A stretch of DNA of 16,452 nucleotides. Origin: Nocardioides sp. GTDB lineage: Bacteria; Actinomycetota; Actinomycetes; Propionibacteriales; Nocardioidaceae. Below the pieces are notes generated by a model. The model was not told the origin of the DNA. It saw nothing but the letters and a program-made list of their open reading frames with translations, and ran no database searches. The position numbers and the translations under genes are program-made. Positions 1 through 6,847 of the stretch are shown one piece after another. Numbering within the stretch: the first letter of the stretch is position 1; each line of letters starts with the position of its first letter. Location of the stretch: positions 1 through 16,452 of the forward strand of contig JASLDK010000329.1 of NCBI GenBank assembly GCA_030145945.1, read 5' to 3'.

Positions 1-18
1 CTCGCGGGTGTCGGGCAT
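1..18 (-). other. Possible first codons of a further minus-strand gene cut by the window edge
   Basis: On the minus strand an ATG at 18-16 opens a frame reading MPDTRE up to the window edge. It lies 12 nt after the stop codon of the glycerophosphotransferase-like gene, the distance expected of a next gene in an operon. Six codons cannot be identified, and no clear Shine-Dalgarno sequence is visible because the preceding bases form a hairpin arm. It may be chance. Confidence 0.2.
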
Positions 19-21
19 GCC

Positions 22-40
22 GGCAGCCTGTCAGGCTGCC
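22..40 (-). terminator. Perfect hairpin spanning the stop codon of the minus-strand gene
   Basis: GGCAGCCTG (22-30) and CAGGCTGCC (32-40) are perfect reverse complements. They would fold as a 7-bp GC-rich stem with a 5-nt loop, and the TGA stop of the upstream minus-strand gene overlaps the loop. No run of U follows, so it is not a canonical intrinsic terminator. GC-rich actinobacteria often use such U-less hairpins, so transcription termination or 3'-end protection is plausible but inferred. Confidence 0.35.
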
Positions 41-1179
41 CCGACAGTTCCGTCCTCGGAGGATGCCAACTCGCCGCGCAGCCGGTCGCGCAGCTCGACC
101 AGGTCCGTGATCGCCTCGACGAACCGGATCGTGCTGTCGCCGACGCCGTTGTCGTCGAAGTAGTGGTGCCGCATCGCCGCTCGTGCCATCCGGTGCTCGT
201 CGTGTTGGAGTCGGGCGGTCAGCAACGCCGTCAGCCCGGGCAGGTCCTCGGTGTCGATGACGTCCGCGCACCGGCTGACCGGCACCTCCTGACGCAGCCG
301 CTCGGCGTCATGGTGGCGATCGGTGATCAGGATCGGCTTGTCGGTCTGCAGGTAGAGCCAGTCCAGGCCGACCGAGGACACGTCGGTGACCATCGCGTCG
401 CAGCCGGGGAAGACCGCAAGGATGTCGCCCTGCCAGATCGCAGCGTGTCCGGCCGTCGGCTCGCGTTCGCCTGCCTTCTCGACCAGGTCGAGGATCGCCT
501 GATGGGCGTCGCGGATGGCCGGGGTCTGGCTGGTGGTGACCTTGGGGTGCGGCTTGTAGACGAGCCGCACGTCCGGGACGGCCAGGATCGAGCGCACGAT
601 CTCCACGCCGAAGACGTCGACGGAGGTGTAGTCGTTGTATTCGGCGTCGCCCTCCCAGGTCGGCGCATAGAGGACCGTACGTCGATCGCTCGCGGGCACC
701 AGAGGAGCGGGCCTCAGGTCGAGCTGCGGGCGACCGATCCGCACCAGGCGGGACTCGTCGAGCTCCATCAGCGCCACCCGGTGGCGCTGGACCGCCGCCT
801 CACCGGCCACGAACACGCGGTCGTAGGCCTTGGCGTTGTTGGACACCATCGACTGCTTGTCGCTCTCACCGTGGTTGATGTGGACGTGCATCATCCGGCT
901 GTCGAGCAGCGAATTGAAGTTGAGCATCGAGTTGTTGCAGTAGACGACGACCTTGGCCTCCAACTCGTCGTACGCCTCCGCGAGGTCGGCGAAGCCCGGA
1001 GCGAAGTGGATCGGCAGCGACGTGCGTTGCTCGAGGATCGCGCGCGTCTCGGCGTCCCGGGTCAGGATGCCCACGGGGTGGGTGTCATCGAGCCGTTCCA
1101 GCACCGGGATCCACTGCAGCAACTGGTAGATCCGGGTGGGGTCGTCGGCGAAGTAGGCGATGACATGGGGCTTCTGCAC
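31..1179 (-). CDS. CDP-glycerol glycerophosphotransferase-like protein (cell-wall polymer synthesis)
   Basis: The 382-residue protein resembles the CDP-glycerol poly(glycerophosphate) glycerophosphotransferase (TagB/TagF-type) family. These enzymes move glycerol phosphate or related units from a CDP-activated donor onto wall teichoic acid or similar glycopolymers at the cytoplasmic face of the membrane. Family-like landmarks are HINHGESDKQ (His100, His103), YKPHPK (208-213) and TDVSSVGLDW from about 265. These match the conserved His-Gly, KPHP and TDxSS regions of the family. The start is taken at GTG 1179 (VQKPHVIAYFADDP), which removes 78 unlikely residues from the longest open frame and lies 6 nt after a TACCAT -10-like box. 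It is somewhat shorter than classical TagF and lacks an obvious N-terminal domain. The divergent neighbour is a hexapeptide acyltransferase, consistent with a glycopolymer locus. Substrate and polymer are unknown. Confidence 0.8.
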   Translation of the reverse strand: MQKPHVIAYFADDPTRIYQLLQWIPVLERLDDTHPVGILTRDAETRAILEQRTSLPIHFAPGFADLAEAYDELEAKVVVYCNNSMLNFNSLLDSRMMHVHINHGESDKQSMVSNNAKAYDRVFVAGEAAVQRHRVALMELDESRLVRIGRPQLDLRPAPLVPASDRRTVLYAPTWEGDAEYNDYTSVDVFGVEIVRSILAVPDVRLVYKPHPKVTTSQTPAIRDAHQAILDLVEKAGEREPTAGHAAIWQGDILAVFPGCDAMVTDVSSVGLDWLYLQTDKPILITDRHHDAERLRQEVPVSRCADVIDTEDLPGLTALLTARLQHDEHRMARAAMRHHYFDDNGVGDSTIRFVEAITDLVELRDRLRGELASSEDGTVGAA

Positions 1180-1185
1180 TGCCAG

Positions 1186-1191
1186 ATGGTA
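1186..1191 (-). promoter_or_regulatory. -10-like box for a leaderless transcript of the glycerophosphotransferase gene
   Basis: The minus strand reads TACCAT, then six bases, then the GTG start at 1179. This TANNNT-N6-start spacing puts the predicted transcription start on the first base of the codon. No convincing -35 is visible, and one arm of the inverted repeat lies just upstream. Confidence 0.45.
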
Positions 1192-1199
1192 CGGCCACG

Positions 1200-1243
1200 A
1201 ACGTTGTGTGAACGAACCGCAGAGGCCCCACCAACACAACGTT
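1200..1243. repeat. Inverted repeat in the divergent promoter region (candidate operator)
   Basis: AACGTTGTGT (1200-1209) and ACACAACGTT (1234-1243) are perfect 10-bp inverted repeats whose centres are 34 bp apart. Each arm contains the self-palindromic AACGTT. They fill most of the 80-bp gap between the divergent starts at 1179 and 1260. Each arm lies just upstream of one predicted -10 box, in the spacer/-35 zone. A regulator bound to both arms could control both genes. No regulator gene lies beside it in the window, so its identity is unknown. Confidence 0.5.
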
Positions 1244-1247
1244 TCGA

Positions 1248-1253
1248 TAACCT
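1248..1253 (+). promoter_or_regulatory. -10-like box for a leaderless transcript of the acyltransferase gene
   Basis: TAACCT ends 6 nt before the GTG at 1260, matching the TANNNT-N6-start arrangement seen repeatedly in this window. There is no Shine-Dalgarno sequence before this start, which favours a leaderless mRNA. The right arm of the inverted repeat ends 4 nt upstream of the box. Confidence 0.45.
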
Positions 1254-1259
1254 CGGCCG

Positions 1260-1919
1260 GTGCTCGATCTCCGGCGCCCGGTCCACCGCCTCCTGAACCG
1301 ATCCATCCACGCCGTGTGGCGGTGGGCCGAGCACGTGGGCGACGTGTCACCCGGAACTGATCTCGCCGAAAGGTTCGCGCTGTTCGCGCCAGGCGCCTGC
1401 CTCGCGTTTCCACTCTCTGACGTGGTCAATCCGGAGGCGATCCACATCGGCCGGGACACGCTGATCGGCAAGTACGCCACGCTGTCCGTCGGATACGGCC
1501 CGACCCAGACCGTCCTGCCCGAGCGAGGCCTGGTGATCGGCGAAAGGTGCGTCCTCGGCGCCCGGATCTGCATCACCGCCCACGAGTCCATCGAGATCGG
1601 CGATGACGTCTGGTTCGGCCAGGACGTCTTCATCTCCGATGCCAGCCACGGCTACGAGGACCCGCACACGCCGATCGGCCGGCAGTTCGGCACCCATGTC
1701 CCCGTGAGCATCGGATCGGGCTCGTGGATCGGCCACGGCTCGATCATCCTGCCGGGGACGACGATCGGGCGGCAGGTGGTGGTCGCCGCGGGCTCGGTGG
1801 TGCGCGGCGACGTCCCCGACCACTCCGTCGTGGGCGGCGTCCCGGCCCGGCTGATCCGGCGCCTCGACGAGGACGGTTCCTGGAGTCGGGTCACTGCCGG
1901 CGTGCCCGCGCTTCCGTAG
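1260..1919 (+). CDS. Hexapeptide-repeat (left-handed beta-helix) acyltransferase
   Basis: The 219-residue protein is a WbbJ/maltose-acetyltransferase-like acyltransferase, which usually transfers an acetyl group from acetyl-CoA to a sugar or polymer hydroxyl. Isoleucine/valine-rich hexapeptide repeats run from about residue 60 to the end (for example INPEAIHIG-like and VSIGSGSWIGHGSIILPG-type turns). The FISDASHGYEDPHTPIG segment carries His130, a likely catalytic residue. The C-terminal VVGGVPARLIR is the usual family ending. The GTG start is the first sensible codon and follows a -10-like box. It diverges from the glycerophosphotransferase-like gene, so decoration of a surface glycopolymer is a reasonable guess. 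The acceptor cannot be read from sequence. Confidence 0.85.
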   Translation: MLDLRRPVHRLLNRSIHAVWRWAEHVGDVSPGTDLAERFALFAPGACLAFPLSDVVNPEAIHIGRDTLIGKYATLSVGYGPTQTVLPERGLVIGERCVLGARICITAHESIEIGDDVWFGQDVFISDASHGYEDPHTPIGRQFGTHVPVSIGSGSWIGHGSIILPGTTIGRQVVVAAGSVVRGDVPDHSVVGGVPARLIRRLDEDGSWSRVTAGVPALP

Positions 1920-1922
1920 GCT
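1917..1922 (+). promoter_or_regulatory. -10 box for leaderless acetoacetyl-CoA synthetase mRNA, built on the upstream stop codon
   Basis: TAGGCT lies 6 nt before ATG 1929, and its first three bases are the TAG stop of the acyltransferase gene. The 16 bases at 1916-1931 match those at 10534-10549, before the DUF151 gene, at all but one position. No clear -35 hexamer is visible. Confidence 0.55.
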
Positions 1923-1928
1923 GGCCCC

Positions 1929-3800
1929 ATGACGGCCGCACGGTTGACCCGGATCGAGGACTTCGCCCGCTTCGCCCAGATCCCGGGCGGGTACGACGCC
2001 CTGTGGGAGTGGTCCGTCCGCGACCTCGACGCCTTCTGGTCCTCGGTGGCGGCGCACCTCGAACTGGAGCTCACCGGTCCGGTGCTCGTGGAGGAGCAGA
2101 TGCCCGGGGCGGTCTGGTTCCCCGAGTCACAGGTCAACTATGCGGCCGCCGTGTTCAAGGACCGGCCTGCGGACGACGTCGCCGTCATCGGTGCGACGGA
2201 GGATCCGATGCAGACCGTCGAGCTCACCTGGGGCGAGTTGCGCCGTCGTACGGCTAGCCTTGCAGCGCACCTCTCCTCGCTCGGCGTGGGCAGGGGTGAC
2301 CGGGTGGTCGGCTTCCTGCCCAACACGCCCGACACCATCGTCGCCTTCCTCGCGACGGCGAGCCTCGGCGCGATCTGGTCGGTGTGCGGCATGGACTACG
2401 CGGCGTCGGCTGCCCGCTCCCGCTTCGAGCAGCTCGAGCCGACCGTCCTGATCCACGCGTCGTCCTACGTCCACGGTCACAAGGTGCACGATCGCAGCGA
2501 CGTCGTCGCCGAGCTCCGGTCGTCGCTCACGAGCCTGCGGGCAAGCATCGAGGTCGGAACCCCTGCCTGGGAGGAGGCGATCGGCCGCGATGCCGACTTC
2601 GCTCCCGTGATGGTGCCCTTCGACCATCCGCTCTGGGTGCTGTTCTCCTCAGGCACGACGGGCAAGCCGAAGGGCATCGTCCACGGGCACGGTGGCGCGC
2701 TGTTGGAACAGGCCAAGGTCGCTGCGTACCACTTCGATCTCGGACCGGGCGAGCGGCTGTTCTGGTACACGACCCCCTCCTGGATGATGTGGAACTTCGT
2801 CGTGGGCGCGCTGCTGACCGGCGCATCCGTCGTCGCGTACGACGGCAGCCCGGCGCATCCCGCCACCGACGGTCTGTGGCAGTTGGCCGCACGGCTCGAG
2901 GTGACGGCGCTCGGCATGAGCCCTGGCTATGTCGCGGCATGCCAGAAGGCGGGCGTCGGTCCGCGCGATCACGAGCTGCCGCGCCTGCGGAGGGTCGGCA
3001 TCTCCGGGTCGACCTTCCCAGCCAACAGCCACGAGGCCCTGCAGGGCGAGCTGGGCCCGGACGTGCAGATCTGCTCGATCAGCGGCGGCACCGATGTGGT
3101 GAGTGCCTTCGTGGGTGCGGTGCCGACGGTTGCGGTGTGGCCGGGGGAGTTGAGCCGTCCGTGTCTGGGAGTGGCGCTCGATGCGTTCGACGCGACCGGT
3201 CTGTCGGTGCACGGCGAGGTGGGGGAGTTGGTCGTGACGCGACCGATGCCGTCGATGCCCCTCCACTTCTGGGGGGACGCGGACGGCTCGCGCTACCGAG
3301 ACGCCTACTTCGACACCTACCCGGGGATCTGGCGGCACGGTGACTGGATCACGCTGACCGACCACGGCTCGGTCGTCATCCACGGTCGCTCCGATGCAAC
3401 GCTCAACCGCAACGGCGTACGGATGGGCAGCGCCGACATCTACGAGCCCGTCGAGGCGATGGCGGAGGTGCGCGAGGCCCTGGTGATCGGGCTGGAGGAG
3501 GAGGGCGGGGGCTACTGGATGCCGCTGTTCGTCGTCCTCGCTGAAGGTGTGGAGCTCGATGACGACCTCACCGATCGGATCCGTACGGCGATCCGGACCC
3601 ACGCCTCTCCTCGGCACGTCCCGGACGTCGTGATCGCGGCGCCGGGCATCCCGCACACCCGCACCGGCAAGAAGCTCGAGGTCCCGGTGAAGAAGGTGCT
3701 CGCGGGCCAGGATCTCGGGGCTGCCTACGACCCCGGTAGTGTGGACGCTCCAGAACTGATCGACTGGTACCGAACCGTGGGCAGGAGCCGCAGAACCTGA
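1929..3800 (+). CDS. Acetoacetate--CoA ligase (acetoacetyl-CoA synthetase)
   Basis: This 623-residue enzyme of the ANL acyl-CoA synthetase superfamily should activate acetoacetate with ATP and CoA to acetoacetyl-CoA (EC 6.2.1.16), feeding ketone bodies or polyester intermediates into central metabolism. The ATP-binding P-loop is SSGTTGKPKG (240-249). An N-terminal segment typical of acetyl/acetoacetyl-CoA synthetases (WEWSVRDLDAFWSSV) starts near residue 27. HGRSDATLNRNGVRMGSADIY forms the hinge, and Lys581 in RTGKKLEVPVKK is the likely adenylation lysine. Length is slightly under the usual 640-660. The ATG follows a -10 box at leaderless spacing. It opens a run of seven overlapping genes, sharing one base with the next start. 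Acetoacetate is preferred over acetate from overall resemblance (PVKKVL ending, DWYRT tail); propionate or another short acid is possible. Confidence 0.88.
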   Translation: MTAARLTRIEDFARFAQIPGGYDALWEWSVRDLDAFWSSVAAHLELELTGPVLVEEQMPGAVWFPESQVNYAAAVFKDRPADDVAVIGATEDPMQTVELTWGELRRRTASLAAHLSSLGVGRGDRVVGFLPNTPDTIVAFLATASLGAIWSVCGMDYAASAARSRFEQLEPTVLIHASSYVHGHKVHDRSDVVAELRSSLTSLRASIEVGTPAWEEAIGRDADFAPVMVPFDHPLWVLFSSGTTGKPKGIVHGHGGALLEQAKVAAYHFDLGPGERLFWYTTPSWMMWNFVVGALLTGASVVAYDGSPAHPATDGLWQLAARLEVTALGMSPGYVAACQKAGVGPRDHELPRLRRVGISGSTFPANSHEALQGELGPDVQICSISGGTDVVSAFVGAVPTVAVWPGELSRPCLGVALDAFDATGLSVHGEVGELVVTRPMPSMPLHFWGDADGSRYRDAYFDTYPGIWRHGDWITLTDHGSVVIHGRSDATLNRNGVRMGSADIYEPVEAMAEVREALVIGLEEEGGGYWMPLFVVLAEGVELDDDLTDRIRTAIRTHASPRHVPDVVIAAPGIPHTRTGKKLEVPVKKVLAGQDLGAAYDPGSVDAPELIDWYRTVGRSRRT

Positions 3801-5197
3801 TGACCGCCTGGCTGTTGCTGGGGCTCGCCATCCTCCTGGTCCTCGCCTGCGGACTGTTCGTGGCCGCGGAGTTCGCGTTCGTGACCGTGGACCGCGGGCA
3901 GGTCGACCGCGCTGCCGCCTCCGGTGACGCCGCGGCGATCGGACTGCAGAGCGCGCTACGCAATCTCTCGACACAACTCTCCGGGGCCCAGGTGGGCATC
4001 ACGATCACCAACCTGGCCATCGGCTTCCTCGCCGAGCCCGCGATCGCCGAGTTGCTGCGTGATCCGCTCGGCGCCCTCGGCCTGGCCGACGGTGCCGTGC
4101 GACCTGTCGGGGTGGCGCTCGGGCTGACCCTGAGCACCTTGCTGACGATGCTGATCGGGGAGCTCGTTCCCAAGAACGTCGCCATAGCCGTCCCCCTCGG
4201 CACCGCTCGCCTCACGCAGGGACCGATGCGGGCCTTCACTGCCGTCTGCAAGGGGCCGATCAAGGTCCTCAACGGCAGCGCCAACGCGATCGTTCGCCGT
4301 CTCGGGATCGAGCCGCAGGAGGAGCTGCGCTCCGCGCGCAGCTCGACCGAGCTGGCGTCACTCATCCAGCGTTCCGCCGACGAGGGCACCCTCGACGCCG
4401 ACACTGCCGAGTTGATGGAACGCTCGGTGGAGTTCGGAACCCGCACCGCAGGCGAGATCATGACGCCGCGGGTTCGGACCCATTCCCTGGACGCCAACGA
4501 CCGGGCAAGTGCCGTGATCGCGCTGGCCCGCGAGTCGGGCAACTCACGCTTTCCCGTTCTCGACGACACTGACGCGGTGGTCGGGACGGTCCACGTCAAG
4601 AACGCCGTCGCCCTGCCACTGCACGAGCGGGCGACGACCAAGGTCAAGCACCTGATGGCGAAGCCGATCCTGGTGCCCGACTCGCTGCGCCTCGATCCGC
4701 TTCTCGCGCTGCTTCGTGCCGACGGCTTCCAGATGGCCATCGTCCTCGACGAGTACGGCGACCACGCCGGCATCGTGACCCTCGAGGACGTCATCGAGGA
4801 GATCGTCGGCGACATCTCCGACGAGCACGACCGACTGGGCAGCCGCGGGCGACTGCGCCGCGACGGATCCTGGTCGCTGTCCGGGCTGCTCCGTCCCGAC
4901 GAGGTCGAGGACCTGACCGACGTCCCGCTGCCGGAGAGCGAGGACTACGACACCGTGGCCGGTCTCGTGCTCAAGGTTCTCGGCCAGATCCCGAGGACCG
5001 GCGACGTCGCCGTCGTACCCCTCACGCCGCCGGCGTCCTTGGATGATGACGAGGACCAGCCCGACCGCCGAGCGCTGCTGACCGTCGACCACATGGACGG
5101 ACTACGGATCGACCGGATCTCGATGCGCGTGGAGGACGTCGCCGAGTCGTCGGCCGATGTGTCCCGCCCGAAGCGGGGAAGTGACTCCGATGGGTGA
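3800..5197 (+). CDS. CNNM/CorC-type membrane protein with CBS pair (full-length, HlyC/CorC family)
   Basis: The 465-residue protein has the full hemolysin C/CorC layout. A DUF21/CNNM membrane domain covers about 1-190, with hydrophobic helices near 4-26, 62-85 and 103-130 and the signature GAQVGIT...GELVPKNVAIA. It is followed by a CBS pair (about 219-340, IMTPRVRTHSL and LVTLEDVIEEIVGDI-type motifs) and a C-terminal CorC_HlyC domain (about 355-440, SWSLSGLLRPDEVEDL). Relatives are linked to Mg2+/Co2+ transport and resistance, and CBS pairs bind adenine nucleotides; the ion here is unproven. The ATG at 3800 overlaps the upstream TGA by one base (TGATG), and AGGAG lies 12 nt upstream. It is followed at once by a shorter paralogue. 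Confidence 0.88.
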   Translation: MTAWLLLGLAILLVLACGLFVAAEFAFVTVDRGQVDRAAASGDAAAIGLQSALRNLSTQLSGAQVGITITNLAIGFLAEPAIAELLRDPLGALGLADGAVRPVGVALGLTLSTLLTMLIGELVPKNVAIAVPLGTARLTQGPMRAFTAVCKGPIKVLNGSANAIVRRLGIEPQEELRSARSSTELASLIQRSADEGTLDADTAELMERSVEFGTRTAGEIMTPRVRTHSLDANDRASAVIALARESGNSRFPVLDDTDAVVGTVHVKNAVALPLHERATTKVKHLMAKPILVPDSLRLDPLLALLRADGFQMAIVLDEYGDHAGIVTLEDVIEEIVGDISDEHDRLGSRGRLRRDGSWSLSGLLRPDEVEDLTDVPLPESEDYDTVAGLVLKVLGQIPRTGDVAVVPLTPPASLDDDEDQPDRRALLTVDHMDGLRIDRISMRVEDVAESSADVSRPKRGSDSDG

Positions 5198-6242
5198 CCT
5201 GTGGGGAGTCCTGCTCGCCATCGGCCTGTTGGCGGCCAATGCCTTCTTCGTGGGCGCAGAGTTCGCCCTCATCTCCGCGCGACGCAGTCAGATCGAGCCT
5301 CGCGCCCTGGGCGGTTCGCGGATGGCCCGGCTGACCCTCGACGCCATGGAGCGGGTGTCGGAGATGATGGCCGGCGCCCAGCTCGGCATCACCATCTGCT
5401 CGCTGGGGCTCGGCGCCGTGGGTGAGCCAGCGCTGGCGCACCTGATCGAACCGGTCTTCCACGACCTCCACGTGCCCGACCAGTGGCTGCATCCGGTGGC
5501 GTTCGTGATCGCCCTGCTGATCGTGGTCTTCCTGCACGTCGTCCTCGGCGAGATGGTGCCGAAGAACATCGCCCTCGCCGGTCCGGACCGGGCGGCGTTG
5601 ATCCTCGGTCCGCCGATGTTGGCGGTGGTCGCGGTGCTCCGGCCGATCATCGTGTCCATCAACGCCCTCGCCAACGCGATCCTGCGCCTGGTCCGGATCG
5701 AGCCCAAGGACGAGATCGGCAGCACCTTCACCCGCGAGGAGGTCGCGGCCCTCGTCGAGGAGTCCCACGGGGAGGGTCTGCTCGCCGAGGACGAGTACGA
5801 CCGGCTGTCCGGAGCCCTCGGCTTCACGGAGAAGACCGTGGACGCCGTGGTGATGGCCCCCGACAGTCTCGCCACGGTGGTGCGCGGCTCGACCGGTGCC
5901 GATGTCGAGGCGCTGTGCGCCGCCACCGGCTTCAGCCGGTTTCCGGTGGCCTCCGACGGCGAACTGGTCGGCTACCTCCACATCAAGGACGTGCTGGAGC
6001 CCGACGAGGAACGCCGCCAGCGTCCCATCGCCGATCGCTGGATCCGCCCGTTCGCGACCGTCACTGTCGGGTCGGCTCTGCACGACGCCCTCGAGGTGCT
6101 CCAACGGCGGGGGGCTCACATGGCCCGCATCGTCGATCAGAGCGGTACGACGCTCGGCGTCGCCGCACTCGAGGACGTCATCGAGGAACTGGTCGGCGAG
6201 ATCCGCGACGCCGCGCACTCCGAGGAGTCGTCCACGTCGTGA
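5190..6242 (+). CDS. CNNM/CorC-type membrane protein with CBS pair (short paralogue)
   Basis: The 350-residue paralogue of the preceding gene has a DUF21/CNNM membrane domain (about 1-185, with GAQLGIT and GEMVPKNIALAG) and a CBS pair (about 205-335). It ends right after the second CBS (ALEDVIEELVGEI), so it lacks the CorC_HlyC domain of its neighbour. The start is taken at ATG 5190, with GGGGA 9 nt upstream. It overlaps the previous stop by 8 nt (ATGGGTGA). An in-frame ATG at 5157 would add 11 residues and is less likely. Tandem pairs of this kind are common in actinobacteria (I recall Rv1841c/Rv1842c). The two proteins may pair in one membrane complex; that is inference. Role in divalent cation handling is assumed from the family. 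Confidence 0.87.
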   Translation: MGDLWGVLLAIGLLAANAFFVGAEFALISARRSQIEPRALGGSRMARLTLDAMERVSEMMAGAQLGITICSLGLGAVGEPALAHLIEPVFHDLHVPDQWLHPVAFVIALLIVVFLHVVLGEMVPKNIALAGPDRAALILGPPMLAVVAVLRPIIVSINALANAILRLVRIEPKDEIGSTFTREEVAALVEESHGEGLLAEDEYDRLSGALGFTEKTVDAVVMAPDSLATVVRGSTGADVEALCAATGFSRFPVASDGELVGYLHIKDVLEPDEERRQRPIADRWIRPFATVTVGSALHDALEVLQRRGAHMARIVDQSGTTLGVAALEDVIEELVGEIRDAAHSEESSTS

Positions 6243-6847
6243 GCGCCAGGACCACTACAGTGGCGCCCGTGGCTGATCGACGGGTGCTGACGCTGCCCAA
6301 CCTCATCAGCTTCCTGCGTCTGCTGGGCGTTCCGCTCTTCCTGTGGCTGGTCCTCGGTCCCGAGGCCGACGTCCTCGCCCTGGTGGTGCTGATGCTGTCC
6401 GGGGTCACCGACTTCCTCGACGGCTGGCTGGCTCGCAAGCTCGACCAGACGACGGAGCTCGGCCAACTGCTGGACCCGATCGCCGACCGGCTCTACATCC
6501 TTGCGGTGGTCGTCGGGCTGGCGATGCGCGACATCATTCCGTGGTGGCTGGCCCTGTGCCTGCCGTTGCGCGACCTGTTCTTGTGGGGGTTGGTGCCGCT
6601 GCTGCGGACGCGTGGTTACAGCGCGCTGCCGGTCCACTTCCTCGGCAAGGCCGCCACCTTCAACCTGCTCTACGCCTTCCCGCTGCTGCTCCTCGGCGAC
6701 GGCACCGGCACGGTCGCGACGCTCGCGCAGGTCTTCGGCTGGGCCTTCGCGCTGTGGGGGGTCGGCCTCTACTGGTGGGCGGGCGTTCTCTACGGCTGGC
6801 AGGTGCGCAAGCTGCTGGCCACCACCGAACGACGTAGCCATGCCTGA
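6239..6847 (+). CDS. CDP-alcohol phosphatidyltransferase (PgsA-type)
   Basis: The 202-residue integral membrane enzyme belongs to the CDP-alcohol phosphatidyltransferase family, which exchanges CMP on CDP-diacylglycerol for an alcohol such as glycerol 3-phosphate. The complete catalytic signature DG(x2)AR(x8)G(x3)D(x3)D begins at residue 61 (DGWLARKLD...GQLLDPIAD). Several hydrophobic helices follow, among them IIPWWLALCLPLRDLFLWGLVPLL and FALWGVGLYWWAGVLYG. GTG 6239 is chosen because it overlaps the upstream stop by four bases (GTGA) and has GAGGAG 11 nt upstream. GTG 6269 is an alternative with a -10-like TACAGT at leaderless spacing and would give 192 residues. It occupies the position of Mtb pgsA2 (Rv1822). 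The alcohol acceptor is not determined, so no symbol is given. Confidence 0.87.
   Translation: MSARTTTVAPVADRRVLTLPNLISFLRLLGVPLFLWLVLGPEADVLALVVLMLSGVTDFLDGWLARKLDQTTELGQLLDPIADRLYILAVVVGLAMRDIIPWWLALCLPLRDLFLWGLVPLLRTRGYSALPVHFLGKAATFNLLYAFPLLLLGDGTGTVATLAQVFGWAFALWGVGLYWWAGVLYGWQVRKLLATTERRSHA
6256..6261 (+). promoter_or_regulatory. Possible internal -10 box (leaderless start at GTG 6269)
   Basis: TACAGT ends 7 nt before GTG 6269, the alternative start of the phosphatidyltransferase. It fits the TANNNT-N6/7-start pattern of the window. If used, it would give the lower part of the overlapping gene chain its own promoter. It lies inside coding sequence if the GTG 6239 start is correct. Confidence 0.3.

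Noticed and set aside
163..1296. A 377-codon plus-strand open frame opposite the glycerophosphotransferase gene
   Set aside because: Low-complexity composition (VGLQVEPVQADRGHVGDH-type) typical of shadow frames; the minus-strand product has family motifs.
1180..1413. N-terminal extension of the glycerophosphotransferase to the longest open frame
   Set aside because: The extension is Arg/Gly-rich, crosses the divergent gene start and the inverted repeat, and the conserved region begins at VQKPHVIAYF.
2649..3974. A 441-codon minus-strand open frame over the acetoacetyl-CoA synthetase
   Set aside because: Arg/Pro/His-rich shadow without domains; the plus-strand enzyme is unambiguous.
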